Notes: generated from the sequence alone by a model not told the origin. Positions 33,915-44,644 are shown, counted from the first letter of the stretch. The stretch is DNA of 64,000 bases from Agapetus fuscipes (GCA_951799405.1 OX637332.1:19225001-19289000), one strand, 5' to 3'. Translations and numbers: made by a program.

Positions 33915-34236
33915 GGTCTTCATACTTAAACATTACGTATTGTGTGTACTGATGTAGAAAGTAATAACAAGAGGATAATGTTTATTGATTACATGAAAGT
34001 ATACCTCTATGTCGCGGAGATTCCTGAAACTACGATCCATTTAATTCAACCATCCATATCTCATGTTCCACGAAATCCGAATCTATTCACATGGTTCCTA
34101 GAAATCTCTTCCGGCTTACAGATGCTTACACAATGGATAAGGTGAATGGCTTATAACATATGTACATATTACATTAAGGCAGATATCAAAACGTTGTTTT
34201 AAAACGACAAAATCAATTGCAACACTAAACTGCAAA

Positions 34237-34376
34237 TCTATAATCTAATTTGCAAAGATATATTGATATTTAAGTCTCATATTTAAATGTATGCCTACAA
34301 GCAGGCACATGCAATTTCGTAGTTACACATAATGCATGTGTACATACAAAATAGTCCAAACCTATAAGTCAAGGAA
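34237..34376 (-). repeat. Repeat A with internal deletion
   Basis: 3' part from CTATAATCTAATTTGCAAAG to AAATAGTCCAAACC is joined directly to CTATAAGTCAAGG of the 5' end; about 110 bp of the middle is missing. Confidence 0.75.
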
Positions 34377-34561
34377 CATAAAGAAATCTGAAAGTGAAAT
34401 AATTAAAATAAAATAAAATGTGGTAAAAGAACTACGTAAGACCGATGTAACTAAAATCCATGATAGCAAAAGTGTTCTCAGTAAGAAAATATTAATCATA
34501 AACTTAAACCCTGAGAGCTGTTGAATTAAAAAAGCCGTACAGTTCCTGAATTCATAGATGT

Positions 34562-34837
34562 TCCTTAACTGATAGGTTGGTGTGAGGCTGATCTCCATGC
34601 TGTCAAAGCTTGGTACGCTTTTGGCAATGCTACCTTGGTTTCAGGAAAAGGCGGGAAGGGTTGCAAGGTGAATTTGAGGTTTGTTCATGTGAACTTTTGA
34701 TTATTTTGTTTGAACACATGCTGCATGTGTAAGCGCGAACTGACATGTGTCTGCTGTGGACGTTCAATATCAAAATGTGAGCCTTAAATGTCAATATGTC
34801 TTTGCAACTTTTTTTGCTAGATTATTATTAATTAGAA
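34562..34837 (+). repeat. Repeat A, divergent subfamily; LINE insertion target
   Basis: Divergent copy (GATCTCCATGCTGTCAAAGC). Its last 124 bp (34714-34837) are duplicated at 35296-35420 on the other side of a LINE-plus-repeat A insertion. Confidence 0.82.
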
Positions 34838-35295
34838 CTTGTATGAAAAAGGTTATGACTCTGGATGAAATGAAAGAAGTATGCAAGGACAGGAAGAAGT
34901 GGCGGCTAATCTGCAATGCTGATTTGTAATGTTGGTTTATTAGTTTGCTACATTTTTTGCATAAGAATTTTTTTTGTATAGATTTATTTTTAAGATTTTG
35001 TTGTTGTTTTTTATACTTAAATGTTATTTATTACTCGTATTCCTTGACTTATAGGTTGGTATGAGGCTGACCACCCATACTGTAAAAAATGGTTCACTTT
35101 GCCAATGTCACCCCTGTTTCAGGGAATGTCGGCAAGAGTTGCAGGGCTTATGTTCATTTGAGGTTTGAATTTTATTTGTAAGTACACAATCAGCATTTGT
35201 AAGCGCGAACTACACGTGTTTGTTTGTGGGCATACATCTGAGAGCTTTGAATGAATATATCCTTGCAACTTAGATTATAGATTATAGATTATAGT
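34838..35295 (+). mobile_element. 5'-truncated LINE ending in repeat A
   Basis: The insert begins in the last ~30 codons of a non-LTR reverse transcriptase ORF (CMKKVMTLDEMKEVCKDRKK, stop at 34927). A ~110-bp AT-rich 3' UTR follows. A complete repeat A (about 35040-35280) and a tandem ATTATAG tail complete it. It is flanked by a ~124-bp direct duplication, so this is one retrotransposition event and repeat A is the 3' end of this LINE family. A 5' truncation and a tandem tail are normal for LINE copies; a 124-bp target duplication is unusually long. Confidence 0.8.
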
Positions 35296-35420
35296 ACACA
35301 TGCTGCATGTGTAAGCGCGAACTGACATGTGTCTGCTTGTGGACGTTCAAGATCAAAATGTGAGCCTTAAATGTCAATATATCTTTGCAACTTTTTTTGC
35401 TAGATTATTATTAATTAGAA
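35296..35420 (+). repeat. Long target-site duplication, right copy
   Basis: Matches 34714-34837 with only a handful of differences, from ACACATGCTGCATGTG to TATTAATTAGAA. It is partial repeat A sequence of the divergent subfamily. Confidence 0.82.
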
Positions 35421-35582
35421 GGGTCTGACACCCATTTATTGTGAAGACTGAGTAAGCCTTGCAGGTATTTTATTTAGGGTTTGAAACAAACACTAGAACT
35501 GGGAATCATTTCTGACACTGGGGTTCAAACCCGACTTCCTGGCATGGAATTCAAGCACTCTACCAACTGAGCGATCAACCTA
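35421..35582 (-). repeat. S2 SINE, truncated
   Basis: Head complement CTACCAACTGAGCGATC, box B complement GGGGTTCAAACCC, and body with TTTATTTAGGGTTTG. It stops inside the body. Confidence 0.8.
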
Positions 35583-35967
35583 ACGAATGTAAATAATGCG
35601 TTCTTTGATGGGCCAAAAACGGATGAAATGAATCGATTTTTTGGTTTTCCTGTCGTATTTCTAATTTTATATAAATTGGCCATAGAGATAATTACTTTTG
35701 TACCACCACAAATGAACGTACGCACAATCATCATTATCAACAGTCGTGCGGTTATCAAGTCTTTAATTAAAAATAATACCGGGCAGTGGTCGCTGCAATA
35801 GAATGCGAGGAACTGCACAGGCACACTAATAAATATTTACGTTTATTGTGCCTGCTAAATAAATACTGTACTTAAAATCAGAAAATATGCAGTCAATTTT
35901 ATACCCATACGATTAATACTCTCGCTTATTAATAATGCTCAATGCTTCATTTCTTTGAATTATATTT

Positions 35968-36210
35968 ATGTTGGTTTGAGGCTGACCACCCATAATATAA
36001 CAAATTGTTCACTTTCCCAATGTCACTCCTGCTTCAGGGAAGGCTAGCAAAAGTTGCAGGGTATATATTCATTTGAGGTTTGGATTTTCATTTGTAAATA
36101 AACATTCAGCATCTGTAAGCGCGAACTTACACGTGTGTCTGTTTGTGGGCATGCATTTGATATGAGTTTTGAATATTAATATGTCCTTGCAATTAAGATT
36201 ATGGATATAT
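35968..36210 (+). repeat. Repeat A, full length, diverged
   Basis: From TTGGTTTGAGGCTGACC to TTGCAATTAAGATTATGG. Confidence 0.85.
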
Positions 36211-36239
36211 TAATAATAATTTATAATTTATATGACGAA

Positions 36240-36395
36240 ATTGATGTCCTGATTGTGGAGAATTTTTTTCGGGACCTGTAGCAGTGGTCTATGGGAGCTG
36301 GAGCTTCCGAACGTTTTGCCCATGTCTACGATAGGCTTCTTCAGTGTGAAAGTACAATGATGAAGATGATCTTGATTAAAACTGTGATGGAAGTG
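36240..36395 (+). repeat. Unclassified repeat, third copy
   Basis: Related to 6550-6870: GTGGTCTATGGGAGCTGGAG, CCCATGTCTACGATAGGCTT and ATGATGAAGATGATCTT are shared. Confidence 0.55.
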
Positions 36396-36551
36396 TGGGT
36401 ACACTGGTGTTTTAAATATGAAAATTTATCACACTCTATGTATGTGTTGTGTTGTGGATAAGCGACAAATGTTTACTACGTATGCGACACTGTGGGGTAT
36501 GTCACCAAAATAGATTGCTTTTACATGTACCTATGTTAGTCATTTGATGTT

Positions 36552-36770
36552 CGGTCGATAGTTAAGTTGCTAGAGAATTTGTATTCTATTCCAAGAGCTC
36601 GGGTTCGAATCCCACCGAGGGTGTCAGAGATGATTTTCCATTTCAGTGTTTATTTCAAACCCAAAATAAAATACCAGTAAGGTTTATTCAGCTTTCACAA
36701 TATAAAGAGTATCAGCAAGCACCCCATAAGAAATTCCCACTTCAGCTGAAGTAATCGGCGTAAGGTCACC
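36552..36770 (+). repeat. S2 SINE with perfect box B
   Basis: Starts CGGTCGATAGTTAAGTTGC. Box B GGGTTCGAATCCC at 36601-36613 is perfect. The 3' motif is CCCACTTCAGCTGAAGTAA. The copy appears full length. Confidence 0.86.
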
Positions 36771-36982
36771 CCACTTACTTGTACAATTAAATAGGTTCCA
36801 CTCGCCACATACTTGTACACCATCGTGGAGAATATGAAAAGGAGTTGCTTGAGTATTTTGCGATTAAAAATACTTTGAGGTAATATGAAGGTCTCCATTT
36901 CGATGCAAATAATATAGATTTCATTTTCCAATTTTATTGATTGTCGAGGCATTAACTTTGTAATCGTTCATCTTAAAAGATA

Positions 36983-37047
36983 AAAAGAAAAACAACTTTG
37001 TTTCCGATTACCATCATAGTAATCGAAAACAAAGTTGTTTTTCTTTT
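36983..37047. repeat. Near-perfect 29-bp stem hairpin
   Basis: Arms at 36983-37011 and 37019-37047 differ at one position (C37004 opposite A37026), with a 7-nt loop. Transcribed from the minus strand, the sense of Dscam, that position becomes a G-U pair, so the stem would be continuous. Confidence 0.75.
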
Positions 37048-37671
37048 AATTTTCCAAAATTATGAATTAATATAATTGAAATTTGAACAGCTCACCCACA
37101 CTCGTTTTCAGGAAATTTCAAAAACATTAAGCAACATCGCTGTGCAAAATTTGTCTGTTCCAACTTTCGTAAAATGCAATTATATTTTCCATTATAATCA
37201 TCATCCCAGCACGGCCCGCCACCACTTTCATGTTTCATGAAAACTGCAAGCGGCAAAAAAATAAAGCCATCGTAAAAAAACTTTATTGTTTTACCTACAA
37301 ATCTGATGAACTCTCAAATTTATGCTGTATTTTAATATTCAAATACACGGACACGTAGTAGCGATCTGCAAATGAATTTTAGATTTAAAAATTAACAGTA
37401 CCGATATATTTCAAATCACAAGTAACCTTTCATGTAAAAAAAATTGAAAAATAAGGTAATCACAGATATTTTCAACAAATTTCGAATTGAAATTGGCGAA
37501 ATTAATACACAAAAGTAAGCAGCCTTTTCAAGCATCATATTTATTGTGAAATCATATTTAGACTCGAAGTAAATTATTTAAATTAGAACTGGGGAATTTA
37601 AATCGAAAACCACTTTTAGTGCTAAAATTCACAATCAAGAAACTCCGGCGTTCATTAACGGTTGTTAGTAA

Positions 37672-38192
37672 CGGGTGTTAAGACGGTTTGGGCATATGGA
37701 GAGAATGAATGAGGAAAGACTGACGAAGAAAGTATATGTTGGTAGAATAGATGGATGTCGTGGTAGAGGAAGACCGAGAAAGGTATGGATGGACCAAATA
37801 TCCGAAATTGCGAATGAATGGAATATCCAGAGTCATAATAAAAGAAGAGCTTGTATGAAGAAGGTTATGACTCTGGAGGAAATGAAAGAAGTATGCAAGG
37901 ATAGAAAGAAAAGGCGGTTGATCTGTGATGTTGGCGGCTAGGGTTTGTTAAAGTGAAATTGGTTTTATGATTTAGTTTTTTTTTTTTTTTATGTCCATGT
38001 ATATATTGTTATTTATTGATTTAAAAAATGTAATTTGTCGTGTATGTTCCTTGACTTATAGGTTGTTATGCGGCTGACCACCCATAATATAAAAAAATGG
38101 TTCACTTTGCCAATGTCACCCCTGTTTCAGGGAAGGACGGCAAGAGTTGCAAGGCTTATGTTCATTTGAGATTGGGTTTTTATATTGTAGGT
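37672..38192 (+). mobile_element. 5'-truncated LINE: RT C-terminus, 3' UTR and start of repeat A
   Basis: 88 codons of the C-terminal domain of a non-LTR ORF2 (RRFGHMERMNEERLTKKVY, GRGRPRKVWMDQI) end at 37941. A ~100-bp AT-rich 3' UTR follows, and repeat A starts at about 38047. The same order occurs at 34838-35295. At 38192 repeat A is interrupted by a second, related LINE fragment and resumes at 39360. The C-terminal motif is found in many insect non-LTR elements; the clade is not resolvable from this part. Confidence 0.8.
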
Positions 38193-39326
38193 TTTTCCAC
38201 GGCTTTTGTGGATCTCGAGAAGGCTTTTGACTCGGTGGACAGAGGTATGATGTGGAAAGTACTCCTAAAGTACGGTGTGAACGGCAAGCTTCTGAATGGA
38301 ATACGCGCCATCTATGAAAATAGTTTGGCGTGTGTAAGAGTGGATGGTAAATGTAGCGAATGGTTTGATGTTTACAAGGGAGTACGACAGGGGTGTGTAA
38401 TGAGTCCGTGGTTATTTAACATAATCATGGACAATTGTATGAAAGAAGCAGAAATTTCTCATTATGGTGTGAAAGTGGGTGAGACGAATGTTGGAGTTCT
38501 TCTCTATGCTGACGATGCCGTAGTGTTAGCTGATACAGCAGAGGAGCTCCAGATGATACTCACCAAAATGAATGATGCTTTTAGTAAGAACGGTTTAAAA
38601 GTGAATGCCAGTAAGACGAAAGTATTAGTGTTTGACAGGACTGAGGAATGCGAGGAAATTGAGATAAGACTGAATGAAACAAGAGTGGAGGTCGTGAAAG
38701 AATTTGATTATCTGGGAAGCAAGTTTGAGTCGAATGGGAAATTGACGAAAGAATTGGAAAAGCGTGCTAGTAGAGGAAGAAGTGTAATGGGAACGATTGG
38801 AAGAATTGCAAGAAATAGGAAACTTACGAAGAATATGAGATTGGCGGTCCACAATGGCATATTGGTTCCGACTTTGATGTATGGAAGTGAGGCGTGGACA
38901 GTTAATGAATGTGAGCTGAGTAAAGTATGTACGGTTGAAATGGCTTACCTGAGAGCAATGGCTGGAAAAACACTGAATGATAGAGTACGTAATGATTGGG
39001 TGATGAACGAGTGTGGTATAAAAGAGAATATGAGAATGAAAGTACAAAAAAGTAAAATGAGATGGTTCGGACATCTCGAAAGAATGGATGATGAACGACT
39101 AACGAAGAAAGTGTACAAAGGAAATGTCAGAGGAAAGCGCGGAAGGGGAAGGCCGAGGAAAGAATGGTTAGACCAAATAGGTGAGATTGCGAAAGAATGG
39201 AACCTGCAGAGTGAAAATAAGAGAAGAGTATGTATGAAAAAGGTGATGAATATTGAGGAAATGAAAGTGGTTTGTAAGGACAGAAAAAAGTGGAGGCGCA
39301 TCTGCGGAGGTACCGGCCACCCCTAG
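38193..39326 (+). CDS. Non-LTR retrotransposon reverse transcriptase, 5'-truncated
   Basis: 377 codons of uninterrupted ORF2 from a non-LTR retrotransposon. It starts inside the RT domain at AFVDLEKAFDSVDR (motif A with a catalytic Asp). It then shows GVRQGCVMSPWLFN (motif B) and LLYADDAVVLAD (motif C, the catalytic Asp pair). A thumb region and a C-terminal domain with RWFGHLERMDDERL and GRGRPRKEWLDQI follow. The endonuclease and N-terminal RT are missing, so it cannot transpose alone. The frame happens to read through from upstream repeat A, giving a longer fused ORF from 38097, an accident of insertion. No stops or frameshifts suggest a recent copy. The clade is uncertain; the C-terminus is similar to the fragment at 37672. 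Confidence 0.9.
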   Translation, partial: FSTAFVDLEKAFDSVDRGMMWKVLLKYGVNGKLLNGIRAIYENSLACVRVDGKCSEWFDVYKGVRQGCVMSPWLFNIIMDNCMKEAEISHYGVKVGETNVGVLLYADDAVVLADTAEELQMILTKMNDAFSKNGLKVNASKTKVLVFDRTEECEEIEIRLNETRVEVVKEFDYLGSKFESNGKLTKELEKRASRGRSVMGTIGRIARNRKLTKNMRLAVHNGILVPTLMYGSEAWTVNECELSKVCTVEMAYLRAMAGKTLNDRVRNDWVMNECGIKENMRMKVQKSKMRWFGHLERMDDERLTKKVYKGNVRGKRGRGRPRKEWLDQIGEIAKEWNLQSENKRRVCMKKVMNIEEMKVVCKDRKKWRRICGGTGHP

Positions 39327-39359
39327 TGGAACGGCGGCAGGATACAGTAACAGTAACAG
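38193..39359 (+). mobile_element. Truncated LINE inserted into repeat A
   Basis: The insert begins abruptly at TTTTCCACGGC and ends in a (CAGTAA)-type tail, ACAGTAACAGTAACAG. It is flanked by AGGT on both sides (38189-38192 and 39360-39363). The surrounding repeat A is continuous without it when compared with the intact copy at 58841-59098. Hence the insertion is clean and younger than its host copy. Confidence 0.85.
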
Positions 39360-39478
39360 AGGTCCATATGCGGCATGTGTTAGCGCGAATTTATACATAT
39401 CTGCTTGTGGGAATGCATTTAATTTAAATCTTAAATGATATATATCTTTGCAGCTTAGATTAGATTAGATTAGATTAG
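39360..39478 (+). repeat. Repeat A, 3' part resumed after LINE insertion
   Basis: Continues from 38192 with GTCCATATGCGGCATGTG and ends in (GATTA) repeats at 39463-39477. Confidence 0.88.
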
Positions 39479-39480
39479 TA

Positions 39481-39599
39481 GTTCCTTGACTATAAAAATG
39501 GTATGAGACTGACTCATCATACTGTAAAAAATGGTTCACTTGCCAATGTCACCCCTGTTTCAGGATATGTCGGCAAAAGTTGGAGGGCTTGGATTTTAA
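39481..39599 (+). repeat. Repeat A, 5' part before palindromic MITE
   Basis: Second tandem copy, from TTCCTTGACTATAAAAATGG to GGCTTGGATTTTAA. The MITE insertion duplicated the terminal TTAA. Confidence 0.85.
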
Positions 39600-40296
39600 G
39601 GCGTGTTATAAAGCTAAATCTGCCGTTTTTGTTTCTTACACTTTATGGTCTTAGAAAAATGGTTACAGTAATGAAAAAAATCAAGAATGTTTATTAATTT
39701 TTTATCTTAATTATAAAGCTTAAACAAAATATATAACTTAAGAATTGCCACCACAAAAAAGTATTTAAAAAAACGCGTTTTTTTTACATTTTTAGCTTTT
39801 TTTTCGTGTGTGCTGTATTTTGGATTTTTTTTTTGATTTTTAATTACAGAACTATACATTGTTTAGGTTCCGTACTCAACATTTTTTTTATAATGTCAAC
39901 AGTTTTTGAGTAAATATGAAAAAACTGAAACTACTAAATGAATTAAATTTTAATTAAATCAAAGAACACAGTTTTTCCATATTTACTCAAAAACTATTTA
40001 CATTATAAAAAAAATGTTAAGTACGGAACCTAAACAATGTATAGTTCTGTAATTAAAAACCAAAAAAAAAATCCAAAATACAGCACACACGAAAAAAAAG
40101 CTAAAAATGTAAAAAAAACGCGTTTTTTTAAATACTTTTTTGTGGTGGCAATTCTTAAGTTATATATTTTGTTTAAGCTTTATAATTAAGATAAAAAATT
40201 AATAAACATTCTTGATTTTTTTCATTACTGTAACTATTTTTCTAAGACCATAAAGTGTAAGAAACAAAAACAGCAGATTTAACTTTATAACACTCC
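39600..40296. mobile_element. Palindromic 697-bp MITE at a TTAA site, second copy
   Basis: Same family as 30467-31167, about 350-bp arms, with TTAA at 39596-39599 and 40297-40300. It splits a repeat A copy, so it is a younger insertion. The outer right arm has CACTCC where the left predicts CACGCC, showing minor decay. Confidence 0.88.
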
Positions 40297-40300
40297 TTAA

Positions 40301-40372
40301 CATAAACGTGTCTGTTTGTGGACATGCACTGTTAACATATCTTCGCAACTTAGATTATCGATAATACGAGTA
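40301..40372 (+). repeat. Repeat A, 3' part after palindromic MITE
   Basis: CATAAACGTGTCTGTTTGTG to CTTAGATTATCG completes the copy started at 39481, with some internal loss. Confidence 0.8.
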
Positions 40373-41451
40373 TTTTAGTAGACGCGACGAAGCGGCCAGC
40401 TTATGGGTGGATGAGCCAGTACGAACAATCAAGACTATACTTAGAAATGAAATTAAACTTTACATATAGTGTATCGTCTTATCGAGCTGTCTCTGAATGG
40501 GTCGCAAGTGTAAGAGTGGAAATTATTTATGTTCTGTATATTGAATATACAGGTGAGGAGCCTTACGCCAACCATAATATATTGTGCGGGTTTCCCAGCT
40601 CCCAAGGACAGTGCATATTTAACTATTTTGTTTCCATAAACCTGACCTTCAAGTATAAAACTTAATGTTGAAACTCAAGCACAGCACTTGTCAAATTATT
40701 TATGGACTCTGGATATTCGCCTCTAGTGAGCGTTTTTATTTCTTTACATTTTTGTAAAACCCTTTTTTGGGACACTTAAATTTTATATTGTGATCTCGGA
40801 ACGGTTTACAACGGTAGATTTAGAAAAGTATAGTAACGACGTTCTCTTATCTAGGAGATTTTTAAGAAAACACAGAAGACGTAGTAACATTACCTGGATA
40901 TTTAAAACTTTAAAACGTGTTCAGCAATATCATCCCATATGTAATAGAAACGGACAATCTAAAGGAAAACAAACATATGGAGATGACGAGATAACTCAAG
41001 ATTTCTGGGAAGGAAGATCGGGAGCGGCTGTTTTACACAGTCCGATAGCAATGCCAAGTAAACACAGAGATGAGATGAGATGGTCCATTTGCATACAGAT
41101 GGGCTGCCGCCTTACAAAATATGCTAATTCTATTAGTGTTAATATTGTAGGTACGAGATTGACGATTCTGTCATTTACATTCCGAATATATTTTTGAATA
41201 ATTTCTGCGAATCGAAAACTTATTTTGTGCCGGCTCCACGGCAAAGTTTGAAATTCATTATCACCTTTTTAATAACTAAGGAGGTAATAAGAATGTCAAA
41301 AAATATAGTAGCAAATATTTTCGTGGACTATAAATAAAATGCAAGATAAAAGTAAATTTACTATTTTCAGTGTAAAAGTTTCATGGAATTTGGTTTTTTT
41401 TGTTAAAAAAACTTACCGAAAACGCCGATCTATTTATTTTTTCAGGTTTAG

Positions 41452-41897
41452 AGGCCGGCCTCACACCAAATACTTCAGTTGAACTGAGAGTTTTCCAGCG
41501 CATTAAGGGACTAATTCTCATTTCTTGTGAAGGCTAAGTAAACATTGTCAATATTTGTTTTTAAATAAACAACCTAACGCGAAATAATTTCTGATACCTT
41601 CGGTGGAGATGGAACCCTTGCTGTTAGCATGGAATACAGGCATTCTACCAACTGAGCTATCGACCGGACTTTTTACGAGCTTGGTCGTCGCTACAAAGCT
41701 TCAATTTTCAAGCTAGATCTAGTTATAGTAAAGCCAGATGGGTCTTTGGTGACCGGTCTTTGGTAAAGGTATTTGAATTTACCAACCCAACAAAAAGCAA
41801 AATTTAAAAATAAAAATGATAATTTTTGTACTCCCCTGAGATTCGAACCCATGACCTTCCATTGTTCCAAGCCTTACCACTAGACTACGGACCGGTC
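41452..41897 (-). mobile_element. S1-S2 composite (dimeric) SINE
   Basis: From 41897: an S1 unit (head GACCGGTCCGTAGTCTAGTG, box B GGTTCGAATCTC, tail lost) joins an S2 unit at about 41667. The S2 unit has TAGCTCAGTTGGTAGAATGC, an almost perfect tRNA box A, and box B GGTTCCATCTCC. It ends at GGCCGGCCTC. The junction matches that at 32080. Confidence 0.85.
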
Positions 41898-42769
41898 TTC
41901 AAACACTAAAAAAAGAAATATATGCACAAATTTACGACTTATATTGCTTAAAAAATAGGTAAGTAAATAAGACTTCATTTAAAAATGTGCTTTCTCTGAA
42001 CTCAATTGTTTAAATATGAATCTTATATTTGCAAACGTATTCATCCTTCACGAAAATATAATATTTCGCGTAGATTTGTGCAATACAACAATGCTTTCTA
42101 TAATATATCAAAAGATAAAGGGCTCCGTAAACACAGTGGACATTTTGAATCCTGATAAATGTACACTCTCCCATGATGGATGGGGGGTGGTAGGAGCAAA
42201 GCTACCCTCCCCTCAGCACTACCTACCCTCTATACCTACCACTCTTATACCGGGCATCGATATCAAACAATATTTCGCATTTCTTTTTGAATCACGTAAA
42301 AAACAGCATGATTTTTCAAAACGTTTTTCAATAAATGGTTTTTGTTTTTATTTGCATAAAAAAACCCATCGCTCGTAAATAAAATGTATTTCACAATAAA
42401 ACTTTTTTTTCTGTCCAAAGGCACGTGATGCATCATATTTTTACTTGAAAAAGGTTTTTTTTCTACAAATAAAACAAAAGTTAAACGTTTTGTTCCATGG
42501 CATATGTACAAAACTATAAACAAAAAATGTAGCAAGACAATTGTAATTTTTCGTCCCAAGCCTTGCAATGCATTTTTAATCCTCAACCCCGCAAAAGAGA
42601 GTTTTTGTTTTAATATTCTTTAATAATCTTAAAATGTCTAGGAGATTGACGTGTTTACCGTAAAAGTGGAATGTATATTATGAACTTTAAAGTGGTGATC
42701 GTCGGATTATGAAATGAGAAATTAACATCTTCTAGTGTACATACGAGTAAATATGACAATTAAGTATAT

Positions 42770-42942
42770 GTGCTGTAAGGCTGAATAGACCTCTGGTGAC
42801 AAATCTTTGGTTAAGTGGCACTAATTTTTAAACCCAGAGAAGGGCACGATTTGAAATTGAAGTTTATTTTTTTCCGGGAATCGAATCCACAACCTTCTAA
42901 ATAAGAATCCAAAGCGTTAACTACTAGACTTCGGGTCGCCAT
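42770..42942 (-). repeat. S1 SINE, truncated
   Basis: Box B complement GGAATCGAATCC, followed by the GAAGGGCAC and CTTTGG blocks; it ends at CTGTAAGGCTG. Confidence 0.75.
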
Positions 42943-43184
42943 GGTATGCAAATGATAACCTGAAGGACTTGGACAAAAAAAACCTTTAAAAGGGAGTGGT
43001 AAAGAAGAGTTTTATAATTATTGAACGGACCTTAGCAGTGTAAAAAATAAATCCTTCATGACTAAGAAAAACTTGGATTTTTTTCTGTCGAAATTCATAA
43101 CATTTTATGTATGTACTTTTTTCCGTTCATTATTTAATACCAAGGGATGATAAAAAAAACAAGGTATATTTAATTGTATCTATA

Positions 43185-43432
43185 ACAATCTATAATCTTA
43201 GTTGCAAAGGTATATTAACATTCAAAGCTCACATCAAATGCATGTCCACAAACAAACTCGTGAAAGTTTGCGATTACAAATGCTGAATGTGTACTTACAA
43301 ATTAAAATCCAAACCTGAAATGGACATAAACCGTTCAACTTCTGTCGACCTTCCCTGAAACACGGGTGATATTGGCAAAGTAAACCATTTTCTACTGTAT
43401 GGGTGGTAAGCCTCATAACAACGTATAAGTCC
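43185..43432 (-). repeat. Repeat A, full length
   Basis: From ATCTATAATCTTAGTTGCAA to CATAACAACGTATAAG; moderately diverged. Confidence 0.88.
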
Positions 43433-43644
43433 AGAATGATCCATAGGAAAAATACGAAATTTAAAGTCTATTTCAACATTTTAAAGTACTCAAGAAATGT
43501 AAAGCTTTTTCCCTTTTTATTGTAAGGGGATTTATTCAAAAGGCTTAACTTTTTCCATGGTAAACAATTAAATTTACTACAAAATTATGTCCATTTAATT
43601 TAAATTATTAAAACTACCGCATAGTTTAGCACTACTCTGACATT

Positions 43645-43830
43645 CATACCTACTTATAGAAAATGAGTAAGTTTTGCCAATACCATCTCTTTTTCAGGAA
43701 AAGGTGGAAAAAGGTGCAAAGCTTAAGTTCATTTGAGGTTTGGATTTATTTTTTAAGAACCCACACATGCATCATGTATAAGCGTAAAATTGAACATATG
43801 CGTTAATATGAAACTTAAATGATAAAAAAA
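43645..43830 (+). repeat. Repeat A, old copy
   Basis: Retains TTTTTCAGGAAAAGGTGG, TTCATTTGAGGTTTGG and the CATCATGTATAAGCG block. Both ends are lost. Confidence 0.65.
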
Positions 43831-44380
43831 TTACAAGGCTAACAATTTGATTAATTGATTTTGAATGAATTGAATGATTCATTTGATTGTTATAAAATTT
43901 AAAAAATCAATTGATTTATCGGAGTAGGATAATGTTGAAGCTTTACAATTAAAACCGTCTAAACTATAAGCTAAATAATTGAAAATTGTGTCGAGAGGAA
44001 ATAAGGAAATACGTACTAAAAAAATCATGTAACATTCACCATTATTGTAAGAGGGATAATAATTATATATATGAGCAGCACAGCTTAGATTTCTATTCAC
44101 ATATTTCTTCACGTTTTGCAGAGGAAGATTGATGACTTAGAAAGCAATGGCTGACCAGTAAAACATTTTTCAAATATTATATCCCTCCATGATAATATTA
44201 TGATTGAAGTATACAAATACGTTTAATGGAAGGAAAGATGAAATATGAACCTGCGCAGGAATCGCTTATTACACATTACCTATTTGATTAACCCAATCAT
44301 ACCTACTATATATTTTTGATAGATTTTCTTCACTCTTATTTTGGCACTCTTATTCTTCGAATTTCAACTAATTATCGTTA

Positions 44381-44630
44381 TTCCTTGACTTATAGGCTGG
44401 TATGAGGCTGACCACCCATACTGTAAAAAATGGTTCACTTTGCCAATGTCACCCCTGTTTCAGGGAAGGTCGGCCAGAGTTGCAGGGCTTATGTTCATTT
44501 GAGATTCAGTTTTTTTATATTGTAGGTCCACATGCGGCATGTAAGCGCGAAATTATGCGTGTCTGCTTGTGGCAATGCATTTAATATAAATCTCAAATGA
44601 TACAAATCTTTTCAACTTAGATTTAGATTA
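44381..44630 (+). repeat. Repeat A, full length, TATTGTAGGTCCACATGCGG subfamily
   Basis: 5' half close to consensus; the 3' half is of the GTCCACATGCGGCATG type, as at 58841 and 39360. Confidence 0.9.
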
Positions 44631-44644
44631 AGATCGTAATTGAG

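Noticed and set aside
38625..39398. Minus-strand ORFs of 76-149 codons
   Set aside because: They are shadows of the plus-strand reverse transcriptase frame, whose motifs are unambiguous.
40790..41197. 135-codon plus-strand ORF
   Set aside because: No recognised motif, no splice context, and a length that can occur by chance in 64 kb; the protein shows no domain features.
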